Origin: Larix kaempferi
Taxonomy: Eukaryota; Streptophyta; Pinopsida; Pinales; Pinaceae
Assembly (NCBI GenBank): GCA_027924585.1
Contig: BSBM01000151.1
Location: 8,527,501-8,591,500 of the forward strand
Reading direction: 5' to 3'
DNA: 64,000 nucleotides
Shown here: positions 33,959 to 44,826 of the stretch, one piece after another
Layout of the letters: the number at the start of each line of letters is the position of its first letter
Numbering within the stretch: position 1 is the first letter of the stretch
The notes under the pieces: model-generated
Database searches by the model: none
What the model was told of the DNA's origin: nothing
What the model saw: the letters and a program-made list of their open reading frames with translations, nothing else
Made by a program: the position numbers and the translations under genes

Positions 33959-33971
33959 TCTCCCCCCAACT
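33959..33971 (-). promoter_or_regulatory. Polypurine tract of Gypsy B
   Basis: The minus strand reads GTTGGGGGGAGA immediately before TGTTGGGCCC, fixing the start of the 3' LTR and the orientation. Confidence 0.7.
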
Positions 33972-34082
33972 ATCCATTTGCATGTCCTCATGCAACAACT
34001 GATTAGTTCAATTCTGAATCTGATCCTCGTTCATATTATGCATATAAATTGAAGGCATCAGCTTGACAATTAATCATTGGAA

Positions 34083-34680
34083 ACGCTGGTTCTTGTGTAA
34101 TAGCATCCCTTTACCCTTAGTAGCTTCAGTCCTATGTTGGAACTCAATAGATTTTCAATAGTGTTGGTTCTTGTGTAACAACATCTTTCCCTTGTATCTC
34201 CATCGCAACATATTCTATCTGAGTTGTGTTCCCAACAAAAAAAATTGAGGACGCTGGTTCTTGTGTAACAACGTCCTATTTCTTGATTCTTTTAGCCTGC
34301 TGAGTCGATTAACTGTCCCCAAAATGATGGGACTGAGCTTAGGAATAGTTCCTCTGATTATTTTGCTCTTGTAGACCTTTGTACCGCTAAGTCCAACACT
34401 GTAACTTTATGCCCTGCCACATTAAATATGTCTCCACACTCCAGGCATATCATTTCTTTCTGTCCTTCATCCCTCCAAATGGAAGATAGATTCCCTGGTC
34501 GGCCTGTAGCCCCCCTCATTGTATTCACATACTTCTTTGCCTGCTTCCTGCATGTCTCCTTCCATTTCTCTACTTATGCACAAAGCACTTGTACCTCCTC
34601 TTTTAACAACTCATTCTCAAAAAGAAGATTCTCTAATTGAGGTTTTTCTACAGCAGGTTCTTGTGTATCAGCAAGTGGTC
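34083..34680 (-). repeat. Repeated CGCTGGTTCTTGTGTAA motif
   Basis: GGTTCTTGTGTA(A/T) occurs at about 34088, 34165, 34256 and 34655, about 80-90 bases apart for the first three. On the minus strand it encodes (V/D)TQEPA. The last copy falls in the ORF at 35023-34574 (ADTQEPAVEKP). Confidence 0.7.
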
Positions 34681-35966
34681 TGGGTTTTAAGATGGGGATT
34701 CCAATATCTACCCCGATTAAATGACTTGCTTCTACTGTAGTAACAGTTTCGATTCTTCTCTTTTTCGCTGGGTTGGACGTCTGGCCCTTGCTCATTAACC
34801 CTTCCTTTCTCCTCTGAGGCAGATAAACTCTTATCACTTGAGAAACAGGGCCGAATCCCTCCGTTTGAATTAAATTTCTTCTTATTTCAGGGGAGGATGC
34901 CACATTTAGTGCTTCTAGATTGCTTCCTGCTACTACCTTCACTTGATGTTCCTCTTCTGCCACTTTAGTTTTAGCTGGTCTAGTTTCAACATCCTGTATA
35001 TCTATCTCCTCTTCATCCTCCAATCAAACTTCTGGTGTTCCAATCCTCCCCCCAATTGAGTTTGAGGAACTCCAGTCCTCATCCATTATCTTTGCAGAAA
35101 ATTCACGGGGTACCCCTGGGCGAACCAGAAGTTGTCCCCAGGTTAATTTGTTGTATGCAAGGGCCCGTAAGATTAATAGTTTAATTAGCCCATGATTTGA
35201 GACGGATGACAAGGGGTGTTGAGCTCTTTTAGCATAATAAGCCATGCGTTGCAAGGATTTAAGAAGATAGTATGGAATATTTAGCAGCTTGCGATGACGT
35301 AAATGTGATAGGAAGAAAAATTCATAAATGTAAACAACACTGTACCTCCCTTAACATGTGATATATTTATTCAAGAAGAGTGCAACTTGATTCCAAGGAC
35401 TCGGAAGAGTCTCCAACGCTGTTCCTCTCCCCGTGGTCGAATGCTCTCCCCTACAACCAGGAAATCCTCAGTTGCAGTCGGATGAAGGCGCTTTCGACTA
35501 AACCAATGTTGCCCGGTTTTGGGCAATCCCGTTACCTCCGCCAGGTTGGATTTTGAAACATCTATCCGGATACCTCGAACTTCTGAATGGGTGCTTGTAA
35601 GATTTTTGGAAAATTCAAGGGCTATTTCTTCTTGAAAACCATTCAGGCGTTGAAAATAATCTGTCCACCCTGCTTCTTGAAAGATAACAAAGACTTCCTT
35701 GTTCTCATACAGTGATTCTATGGTTAGAGGATCATATCTCACAGGGACACCCATACCGCTGAATTTCTGCGCAATATTTTAGCGAATACACCAGTTACAA
35801 TTTCAAATGTCAAGCTGACTGCATGCAAACATGGCTGATAGATAGTCAAAATTTGAGTTGAGCATTTCCGGAAAGGTGGCACAGTTAGTTTTGGAATAAA
35901 ATCCGTGGTAGGATTATCGCACAAGTCAGGTAGAATGATGGTCATAATCATAAGTACGGGTAACAA
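34574..35966 (-). pseudogene. Extra 3' ORF of Gypsy B, plant-transposon-type protein
   Basis: Three minus-strand open blocks. Block 1 (35754-35371) contains EAGWTDYFQRLNGF, EEIALEFSKNL and VRGIRIDVSKSNLAEVTGLP; this order (a WxxF-like start, a FxxNL helix, then V-R-G-x-x-V-D-x-S...I-x-x-x-x-G-LP) resembles the plant transposon protein domain found in many plant elements. Block 2 (35254-35024) is an alpha-helical part (RALAYNKLTWGQLLV). Block 3 (35023-34574) is acidic, charged and ends with a Leu/Glu coiled-coil-like stretch. Blocks 2 and 3 are one frame apart by a single stop (35024-35026). The protein's role is unknown to me. It lies between integrase and LTR. Confidence 0.5.
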
Positions 35967-36394
35967 CTTAAACGTGGTTTTGGTTCAGTTGATTGGTTGC
36001 GGATAAGTGATAGGGATGAATGACAAATACACCCATTATTGCTTCCGACGTCAATATATGCCTAATCATGATTATAGTTAGAACCCGTACCTTCAAGATT
36101 AATGCTCGCACCGCCATTCTGCCATAGCATTATATTTCATAGTTGCATCGCTGGTAAAATACACATGTGCTGAATTGAGTTGGCCACCGCCAACCAGGCT
36201 GATAAGTACATCCATGCTGACAGATACGCGAGACAGCCAAATAATTTTCTTTGTTCTTGGCAGACTGTGATTGGAATTGTGGAGTCATCATTTAAATTAG
36301 AGCCTGGTCAAATCATTAGTAGCGAGACTATTCTAGCAGGCATAAAATCTAGCGGAGTTGCAATTGATGAATAAGAGGAACCTGGATTGAAGAC

Positions 36395-36760
36395 TTGAGC
36401 AGAGTTCGGCGAAATGTGGCAGAGTCACAACTGCGAAAATTGGCAGAATAGGCAAGAATAGCAGAGTTGCAGCTGCAAAGATTGGAAAAATGGTCGAAAA
36501 CGGCGGAGTCACAGCTACTGGAAAAAGTGAAAGGGATGAAAAATAACGGAGTTACAGCTATGAAACCTGGCAGAATGGGAAAAAGTAGCGGAGTCACAGC
36601 TGCTGGCCAAAAGTGGAAGGGATGAAAAATAGCGGAGTTACAGCTGGGAAACTTGGCAGAATGGACAAAAGTAGCGGAGTCGCAGCTGCTGGAAAAGTGA
36701 AGTGAATGGAAATAACAGAGTTACAGCTGCGAAAATTGGAAAAATGAGCAAGGTAAGGAG
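36395..36760. repeat. 86-bp minisatellite with GGAGTCACAGCTG core
   Basis: CGGAGT(C/T)(A/G)CAGCTGCTGG-type motifs recur at about 36504, 36589 and 36676, with half-unit variants (GGAGTTACAGCT) between them. The period is about 86 bases and copies are degenerate. It lies between integrase and the extra ORF of Gypsy B, a position where Tat/Ogre-like elements often carry tandem repeats. Confidence 0.8.
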
Positions 36761-37145
36761 TCGCAACTGTGGAAAATGGAGTAACAGGCAAATTTTTCAG
36801 CTGGCTGCTGAAAGCCAACGAATCATCCATCTTCTTCAAAGAGATTTATTAGATCAGGAAAATAATGTAAGGTGTCTGCAATCGTCTGGCCCAATCACGA
36901 TTGCTGCTCCTCAAATTAATTCCCGCACACAATTCTTCAAAACAAACCCGATCAAGTGTAAAGGGAAAAATAAATAAAATACAGAATGAAAAGCAAATTA
37001 TTTATGTACAAATTATGTGTGGACATTGCACTTCTTAAAAATTCACAGGGGTTGAGAAAAATCCCTGCCCTGACGTTAACTGATATTCTGGATCAGTTGC
37101 AACATGTGAAACGAAAGCATTCTTTGAGATCGGTTTGTGATACAG

Positions 37146-38220
37146 TCACAACCGATGACCATTTGCAAATAATGGTGTCTTGTTTTCATCAATGGTGATC
37201 AACCAGACTGTTCCATTGTCAAATACTCGATCTATCTTATAAGGTCCCAACCAACGAGTGTGTAGTTTTCCTTTGAAATCCCTCTTGAACCGAGAATCAT
37301 ATAACATAGCCCAGTCTCCTTCTCGGAAGACTTTCTTCTTTATAAATCCATCATTCCATTTCAAGCGCTGCTGTTGGATCAAAGTTGTTTGATGCATTGC
37401 GGCTGTGCACTTCTCATCCAATTCATTGAGCTGATTCAGTTGGTTCCTCCGTGCTTCTGATAAATCAAGATTTGCTTCTACAGCTGTCTTCAAAGTTTTG
37501 ATTTCAAATTCAATTGGGAAAACAACATTCTTACCATACACCAATTCATATGGGGAAAAACCAGTGGTGTTACGCCATGTAGTGCGATAGGCCCACAGTG
37601 CCTCTGGAAGTCTCTCAACCCAATCTTTACGATGGCTTTTCACTGTCTTTGTCAAAATAGCCTCGATGACCTTGTTTAAACTTTCCACTTGGCCATTGGC
37701 CTATGGATGATATGGTGAGGTTATTTTGTGCTGAATGTGAAAATTCTGTAACAGGGATTCCAATTTGTGAGACATGAACTGTGGTCCACCAACTGTAACG
37801 ATTTCCTTAGGTACTCCAAACCGAGTAAAAATTTCTTCATATAGGAAATCAATTATAGCCTGATCATTAGCTTTGACGAAGGCTACAACTTCCATCCATT
37901 TGGTCATGTAATCTGTGCAAATCAAGATGTGAACTTTCTGTTTTGAGGGAGGGTTGATAGGCCCTACGAAATCCAGATCCCATCTGTCAAATGGTTCAAC
38001 CACGAGCTGTGGCTGAAGAGGCATTTCATCCAATCTGTTGGGCTGGCCCATCCTTTGATAGCTATCACATGCCTGAACTTACTTCTTTGCGTCCCTAAAC
38101 AATGTGGGCCAGAAATAACCCATTCTCAAAACCTTATGACCTGTCCTTTTGTCAACAAATTGTCCCCCACAGGGCTCATCATGGAAAGCTTTAAGGATAC
38201 TGAAAATTTCATCTTCTTTG
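37146..38220 (-). pseudogene. Gypsy B integrase
   Basis: Minus-strand integrase. N-terminal zinc region: FHDEPCGGQFVDKRTGH, WPTLF and the CxxC pair, whose second Cys reads Tyr (ACDSYQRMG). Core: RWDLDFVGPINPP and TDYMTKWMEVV (first Asp), then EIVTVGGPQF where the expected second catalytic Asp is Val. A TAG near 37700 (HP-stop-ANGQVE) stands where Gln is usual. After it come ANGQVESLNKVIE with the catalytic Glu, LWAYRTTWRNTTGFSPYELV and the C-terminal GPYKIDRVF...VNGHRL-like end. Loss of a Cys, an Asp and the frame means no activity. The upstream part of pol is missing. Confidence 0.85.
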
Positions 38221-38222
38221 AC

Positions 38223-39120
38223 CACTACTACATTTTTGGCCTATAGGGGGGTTGTCTTCTGCCCCCAGAAGTGACCTACGGGGGGGGTTTTAGCTTTGGG
38301 GGCGGTTTTGGCAAAACCGCCCCTAAAGGCATCGATGTTAAAAGTTTTTCCCTTTAAGGGCGGTTTTTTACGAGATTGGAACCACCCCCAAAAGTGACTT
38401 TTGGGGGTGGTTTGTGACCCCCCTCGTAGAGGTCTACGAAGGCGGTTATAAACCCCACTCGTAGACCCCTTCATAGAGACCTACGAGGGCGGTTTTGAAA
38501 CCCCCTTCATAGAGACCTACGAGGGCGGTTGTGAAGCCCCCTCATACAAACCTACAGGGGCGGTTTGGAACCCCCCTCGAGGACTATAGGGGCGGTTTCA
38601 AACCCCCCTCACAGAGGCCTATATGGGCGATTGTGAACCCCCCTTGTATAGTCCTATAGGGGCGGTTTGGAACCCCCCTTGTAGAGGCCTATAGGGGCAA
38701 TTTAGAACCCCCCTCATAGAGGCTTATAGGGGTGGTTTTGAACCCCCCTCGTAGAGGCCTATAGTGGCAGTTTGAAACCCCCTCGTAGAGGCCTATTATG
38801 GTGGTTTGGAACCCCCCTCGTAGATGTTTATATGGGCGGTTTGTAACCCCCCTCGTAGATGCCTATAGGGGCGGTTTGGAACCCCCCTCGTAGATGCCTA
38901 TAGGGGCGGTTCAAAACTCCCCCTAAAAGTCTTTATTACAAACCTTTGGAGGCAGTTACAAACCCCCCTCATAGGTACCTATAAGGGTGGTTCTAAACCC
39001 CCCTCATTGTAACATATAAGGGCAATTTAGAACCCCCCTCGTAGTGACATATGAAGGTGGCTTAGAACCCCCCTCGTAGAAACATACAAAGATGGTTTGA
39101 AACCCCCTATATAGCCATAA
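38223..39120. mobile_element. CACTA-like terminus with about 24 subterminal G/C-rich repeats
   Basis: Starts CACTACTACATTTTTGGCC at 38223, directly at the broken end of the Gypsy B integrase. It is followed by roughly 24 degenerate units of about 36 bp: CCTATAGGGGCGGTTTGGAA and CCCCCCTCGTAGAGG, ending near 39110. G-rich and C-rich halves of each unit can pair. CACTA transposons have exactly this pattern: a CACTA tip and subterminal repeats. No transposase and no opposite TAGTG tip were found, so the class is an inference; a plain satellite array is the alternative. Confidence 0.45.
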
Positions 39121-39172
39121 TAAATCATAATAAAATATATTTTATTAAAAATACCAATATTGCAATATCAAG

Positions 39173-39243
39173 AGGGTACGGAGGAATCGAACCACCAACC
39201 TCTTGCTTGTAAGGCAGGTGCTCTACCATTGAGCTAGCACCCT
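39173..39243 (-). tRNA. tRNA-Val (anticodon UAC), possibly functional or tRNA-like
   Basis: 71 nt. On the minus strand the acceptor stem AGGGTGC pairs with GTACCCT over 7 bp with one G-T pair. The D stem GCTC/GAGC, the anticodon loop CTTACAA (anticodon TAC) and the T loop TTCGATT are in place; the anticodon stem has one mismatch (C-A) and the T stem one (T-T). A run of five T follows 22 nt downstream, as a Pol III terminator. The D-arm form (GCTCAATGGTAGAGC) is not that of the usual nuclear plant Val(UAC) tRNA but resembles bacterial or organellar types, so an organelle-derived or degenerate copy is possible. Confidence 0.65.
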
Positions 39244-39249
39244 TTAAGA

Positions 39250-40700
39250 ATTAGGAAGATGAGCAATATTAACACTCATATTGCATTATTTTTAAGTCTA
39301 AAAAAAAACAATAAGAATGTTCAGGGGTGATTGTAACAGGATATCCACATGTACCCAAATATCTGCAAATTACCATGCAAGAGAAACCTACTCTTTGCAA
39401 TCCTCACAAGGCATAAGAAGTATAATTCCAAACTTTTTGATTACTTACTAAAACAACAAAAATGCTGAAAAAAATTGCATACAATTTGCAGACACAAATT
39501 TATATCATGTGATATGCATTTCATAACATAGTGCAGTGATTCTTATTGTAGACATGATATATTGATGCAGCTGAGGAGCTCAATAGTTTGTGCATGGAAG
39601 GAAAATATTCAAGAAGAATCATCTTCCTTGTTTGTCTCTTCCACTATGAGAATTTATGTACTTTGTTCAATATAGACAATATGAATAAACTAGAAGACAA
39701 AACGTTTGTATCCCTTAACTAGATGATAAATGCCATAACATGAGATTGTAAATACTTGAATAGTCGGTTGCTTAAATATTTTGCTCAACTTCAAGTTGTC
39801 CATACATTGTCATACATTTCCATAAACTTAATGGGAATCTGGAGTTGATTCATTGCTAATATAGACATGCCAATGTTTGTGTGAATGAATATATTATTTT
39901 TTGTCTGGGTTCACTAATATTTAATTTGAACAAGATGGTGAATAAGCAATCTATTTTTTGGTGTATGTCATGATCCCTACTCATCGGTTGGCTCAGCAAG
40001 AACAAATGACTCATAAACTAGTCAATAAAAATACATATGGCTTACCTCATGTATTAGTGATGCAAAAAGAAATGTTTCAGCCTTAGTTGTTAGATATCGA
40101 GGTGCTACATTTACATGACCTGACAAGATTTATAGAATATAACGAAACATAGGATTGATCAACTATGTTCTCAGAGGAAAGTATTAAAAGCAGTCTGTAT
40201 TAAACCAACTGCAACAGACCAAGTCGAAAATTGGGCACTACAATTGGAATTGTTTGAAAGGATGCTAACATCACAGCATGGAAGCAACCAAAATTACCCA
40301 AGTCCAGAGGTAAGAACGTAACTTATTTCCATTGGATCCAAAAACATTTGGTCATTGTTTGTCTTTTAGGGGTTTACGGTTTAGGGTTTAGGAAGACTTG
40401 GAAGAATTCCAAGTGCCAAGATTGAAGGAAAAACCCCAGTGCAGACATCAAAAGGCATCACTAGAGGTCCTAAGTGCCTTGACAGTGGGTCTAGACATGT
40501 TCAAGGCAGACAATCAGGAACAATAGTTTCCTAAGGTGAATCCCATAGTGCCATAGTGGATTTTGTGCAGATTTTTTTGATGTAGTTGTTGGCGGTGGCC
40601 TTGGCAGAAGACTGACACCATCCTTTTAGTGTTGAAAGATAAATGTGGCTTGCTTCCTAGGAGGAGGTAGTGGAGCCTATGGCACAAACAAAGGTGTCCA
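39250..40700. other. Intergenic stretch, no gene recognised
   Basis: AT-rich, stops in all frames, no retroelement or host protein motif that I can identify. Nothing to report between the tRNA and the ATGCCCGC array. Confidence 0.5.
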
Positions 40701-40709
40701 TTTTAGAAA

Positions 40710-41640
40710 TGATGAAAATGCCCGCCGGCATATGGGAAGCTCTCAAACAGTGAGGAAATACTAAAAAAAAATTAAAGAAATTCCCATATTCCCGCAACAG
40801 CATTAAAATGCCCACCTTGCAAATGAAAAATGTTAGTAAATATTGCAAAGTACCCGCAAGTCTTAGACACAATCCTGTTCTTATGAAGAAAATCCCTGCA
40901 ACTAGTGTAATACATGACAGCATTCCCGTAGCACATTGAGAAATGCCCAGGGTATAAATATGTCTTAAATATGACCTGAGATTGCAACTACAATATGTGA
41001 TGTGTGTTGAGCTCTGAGACCTTGCGAGGAAATGAATTTTTGATGAAATCTCCGATCTTTGAAGGAACCAATTTTTAAGAAGACTCTTTTTTATAATGAT
41101 GTCTACATAATAATGTGAGGTAGCTCTGGCCCTGATATAAGGAGATGTAATCAAGACATGAGAAAAATATGATGTGAGATTGCTAGCTGGCAACGAAATT
41201 GTGCATAAGATCTAGGTAGATAATTTTCGGGCATTACAGAAAAGAGAGGAAAGTAATCAATCAAATGAGGTTGATTGATCGAAGTATGATTTTTATATGA
41301 AAAGGTGAAAGAGAATGCCTGCACATCAAGTTAAATGTCTGCAAGACCTTAAGACAAAATGCCCGCCAGACTTAAAAATACATATGTTCAGAGAGATAGT
41401 GAGGAATGCCCGTCTGACCACTGAAAATGCCCTCACTATCAGAAGAAATTCTTGCAATTGTGAAGTAAATTCCCGCCAAGGTCTTGAAATGCCCGCTGCA
41501 TGCTTGTATATGAGAAGGGGATGCCCGCCATCAATAGAAAACTGACAACAAGGCATAAGAGAATGCCTGTAGTTGGTGCATTACATTGATAAAATGCCCA
41601 CAGAGGTCTCCAACTATGCCCGCAAGACTTTGGAAACTCA
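40710..41640. repeat. ATGCCCGC minisatellite, array 1
   Basis: Short degenerate repeats with core AAATGCCCGCA(A/G) recur about every 20-50 bases, for example near 40716, 40788, 41358, 41406, 41489, 41521 and 41617. The AT-rich spacers vary. A weaker zone lies at about 40980-41310. The same family occurs at 51.5-52.4 kb. Confidence 0.8.
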
Positions 41641-41751
41641 GTTTAAGACTGTATCAGTGTATAAGCTTCAAGTTTCAAGAATTGAGTACTGCCTTTGAGC
41701 TACAGATTTGAAGAAAAGTGGTAGCCACAGACATGGTGAAATGATGGAGTA

Positions 41752-42811
41752 ATCTATGAGCAGACTTGAATAATGAATGTTTACCTTTTATGAATTTGCT
41801 GGAATTGTATTTGGCTATAACCTAGTTGGTGGATTAGCTGAAAAGTAGCAGCAGTCATCTTTTAATGGAAATAGCTTGACATCACCTTTGAATTCGGGCT
41901 AGATGACTGGGGTCTTGCATGCACACATTCCTATCTGAATTCTGGACACCTACAACACATATTGAATTGAGCTAAGGATAAAAAAAGACTAAGACAACTA
42001 CTAGTTCTAAGGTCTGATTTTACAGGCATTTATCTCAGCAGACTTGAATAATGAATGTTTACCTTTTATGAATTTGTTGGAATTGTATTTGGCTATAACC
42101 TAGTTGGTGGATTAGCTGAATTGTATTTACAGGCATTTATCTATGAGCAGACTTGAATAATGAATGTTTACCTTTTATGAATTTGCTGGAATTGTATTTG
42201 GCTATAACCTAGTTGGTGGATTAGCTGAAAAGTAGCAGCAGTCATCTTTTAATGGAAATAGCTTGACATCACCTCTGAATTCGGGCTAGATGACTGGGGT
42301 CTTGCATGCACACATTCCTATCTGAATTCTGGACACCTACAACACATATTGAACTGAGCTAAGGATAAAAAAAGACTAAGACAACTACTAGTTCTAAGGT
42401 CTGATTTTACAGGCATTTATCTCAGCAGACTTGAATAATGAATGTTTACCTTTTATGAATTTGCTGGAATTGTATTTGGCTATACCTAGTTGGTGGATTA
42501 GCTGAATTGTATTTACAGGCATTTATCTATGAGAAGACTTGAATAATGAATGTTGACCTTTTATGAATTTGCTGGAATTGTATTTGGCTATAACCTAGTT
42601 GGTGGATTAGCTGAAAAGTAGCAGCAGTCATCTTTTAATGGAAATAGCTTGACATCACCTCTGAATTCGGGCTAGATGACTGGGGTCTTGCATGCACACA
42701 TTCCTATCTGAATTCTGGACACCTACAACACATATTGAACTGAGCTAAGGATAAAAAAAGACTAAGACAACTACTAGTTCTAAGGTCTGATTTTACAGGC
42801 ATTTATCTCAG
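41752..42811 (+). repeat. 387-bp tandem array, nearly three copies
   Basis: Units start ATCTATGAG(C/A)AGACTTG at 41752, 42139 and 42525, about 387 and 386 bases apart; the third is cut near 42811. Copies are almost identical. Each unit contains an internal duplication of about 90 bases (GACTTGAATAATGAATG... GGATTAGCTGAA). No ORF of interest. Confidence 0.92.
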
Positions 42812-43097
42812 CATACATATGACAATTGAAGCAACAAAATATAATCTTGTGGTGTTTTAGATTGGTTAAAATCAGGGCAGCCAAGGACACATAGACAAGT
42901 GAAGTCATTTGTACATAAGACTAATCTCTCAGATTTCTACCAAATACCTCTTATCTGAAGTGAAGCAGCCCTATTGGACATAGAGACTTGGAGGTGCCCT
43001 ATTGGTCTTTCATATCTTCCACTGGAGATGCAACAGCTTCTTGCAAACTTGTCCTTCATATGAAGGCAAATATGGTCTCATGTTTTAGTATAGGATT

Positions 43098-43312
43098 TGT
43101 GAAGCTTCCATTTCTTAGTATCAAAACACATGAAAACTCTTATTGAAAAAGTTTGGAATTGGAAAAATATGCATAGAGAGGACTCAAACAACACAAGGAT
43201 AGCTTCCATTTTTTATGAAGCACATGAAAGTTGGAAACCCTCATTGATAAGTTAGGGCATGTAAAAGATGCATAGATAGTACTGAAGCAACACAAGGATA
43301 GGAAAACAACAA
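43098..43312. repeat. Diverged tandem duplication of about 105 bp
   Basis: Two copies share TTCCATTT...T, CACATGAAA, GATGCATAGA-like and CAACACAAGGATAG in order, at about 43105-43204 and 43205-43312. It lies just 3' of the kinesin fragment on its strand. Confidence 0.6.
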
Positions 43313-43343
43313 GTTCAAGTGCAAATATAAGCAATAAACTAAC

Positions 43344-43834
43344 CTCGATAAATGAAACCTTCAACAGGATTTCTCCCCGATCCTTCAAATCTTTGACATT
43401 TTTATATATGGCCTCCATGGACCATAACCAAGGGAATAATTCCTTTTGTATTTCCACCGTGTGTATATCATGTTCCCATTGTGTATGTCTTTCCAGAACC
43501 AGTTTGCACCCTGAAGAAAGGATTTTCCATAGATACCTCTGGACAAGAGCTTATTACAAAGTAACATATTTGAGGATTTTAATAGCCATCTTGAGGCATA
43601 ATTATTAATTTTGTTGCAGAAAAGGTAGTGTTACTAAAACTCTCAGAATTTCTCAAGACAATTATGTATTGGAATCTAAATGCACACCTGATCATATGCA
43701 AGAACTATAGCATTGTATCCTTGGAATAAGCCATCAACAAGTGGACCAACACATTCTTCAAAAATGGCAGAGGAGGGAGAATCCATGCTACCATAAACCT
43801 GATCAAATGTGAATGAATGAGTTCCAATCTGAAC
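43344..43834 (-). pseudogene. KIN-4-type kinesin motor fragment, two exons
   Basis: Minus strand. Exon A (43834-43688, 147 nt, phase 0) begins after TTTTTGCAG and encodes VQIGTHSFTFDQVYG, SPSSAIFEECVGPLVDGLFQ and GYNAIVLAY, ending CAG before a GTGTGC donor. Exon B (about 43510-43344) carries the P-loop TGSGKTYTMGT, then GNTKGIIPLV and MEAIYKNVKDLKDR, ending before a GTTAGT donor. This matches the start of the motor domain of plant KIN-4/chromokinesin proteins, ATPases that move on microtubules. Defects: YD-Q where YGQ is expected, an extra base before the P-loop, an in-frame TGA after MGT and a frameshift after GIIPLVM. Earlier and later exons are not seen. It is a gene fragment or pseudogene. 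Confidence 0.82.
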
Positions 43835-44287
43835 CTGCAAAAATCTCAAACAACAATCTATCAGATATTAAATGAAGAACAAACAGATGGAATACATTTA
43901 AATACTAGAATACATCATAGAACCATGTTCTTTCTCTGCAATCACAAACCCATTTTTTAGTCTTGCTTTTTTAAATGGGATGTTTATAGGCCAATTTTCA
44001 ATTATAAGCTAAGTTTACTTTCCATTAATTGTAATTAATGTCTTATTAGCACTGTCATATATTGAGAATCTCTATGAAGTATGAAGTTAATATAAGTTCA
44101 AAAAATATGAACTCAATTTTATTCAATTTTCTCATAAGTAGTGTGATCTTTTGAAAAAGTTGCACTAGAGCTTCCTGAATGGATTTTTGCAAAGTAACAA
44201 GTGGTACCAGCACTTTACCCTAGTTCCTCACAGCAACAATATGAAAGAACCCTAGTGAAACATGTGGCAGAAACAACACTAAACAAT

Positions 44288-44826
44288 TGTTAGAAAAACA
44301 GGATCGCAGAGCAATAACAATAAACAAAAATGCAAATATAATCACACACACATTACAAGAGAGACACAGATATATCGTGGTTCACTCCAAGATGGGCTAC
44401 GTCCACACTGAAGTTGCCAGTCCTTATTATTATACCATCCAACAAAGTGAAGGGATACAACCTGCAGCACAACCGTTGCACTTCCTCTTCACTGTCTCAC
44501 AGTCTCTCTTCTCGATCTCAGATATCTTTACAATGCATAAAACCTAATACATCCACCCTAGCCGTGTTACAAAGTCATTCTTTTATAAGGGAAATACAAT
44601 GGGAAAATACCACGGGTTACCCAAAACCATGGGCCCGAAAACTGTTGGCGAAAACAACCCCAAAATTTTTTCTCAGGGGCTACGCCCTCGCGCCCCCCAG
44701 CCGGGGGAGTGCAACCACTCCCCCAGACCCCCTGGGGATCGTGTCAGGATCATATCCAAACATGGGGTATGGACACGGCTGAATAATAATATCTCTGAAT
44801 CTGGAGATCAGGCTCCATAACCAACA
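44288..44826 (-). repeat. 3' LTR of Copia C, 539 bp
   Basis: Plus-strand ends TGTTAGAAAAACAG and CATAACCAACA. It contains a 114-base GC-rich segment (GGGCTACGCCCTCG..., about 44628-44742) that the 5' LTR lacks. The adjacent CTCCCACTTGGAGAC marks the polypurine tract. Confidence 0.92.

Larger units (their letters stand above)
32489..38222 (-). mobile_element. Gypsy B, 3' part of an Athila/Tat-like element
   Basis: Minus-strand element. Right to left: integrase (38220-37146), an 86-bp minisatellite, a degenerate extra ORF (35966-34574), polypurine tract and LTR. Gag, protease, reverse transcriptase and RNase H are absent; the element is cut at 38222 exactly where a CACTA-like terminus and its repeat array start. 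A large spacer and extra ORF after integrase are typical of Athila/Tat Gypsy lineages, and the integrase end (TPLFANGHRL) fits that group. Assignment to lineage is inference. Confidence 0.7.

Noticed and set aside
38241-39110. CRISPR-like array in the 36-bp repeats
   Set aside because: The repeats are contiguous and degenerate, without unique spacers, and the genome is a plant's. A CACTA-like subterminal array is the better reading.
40657-41193. 178-codon minus-strand ORF across the first ATGCCCGC array
   Set aside because: The frame runs through degenerate minisatellite DNA and its residues show no domain.
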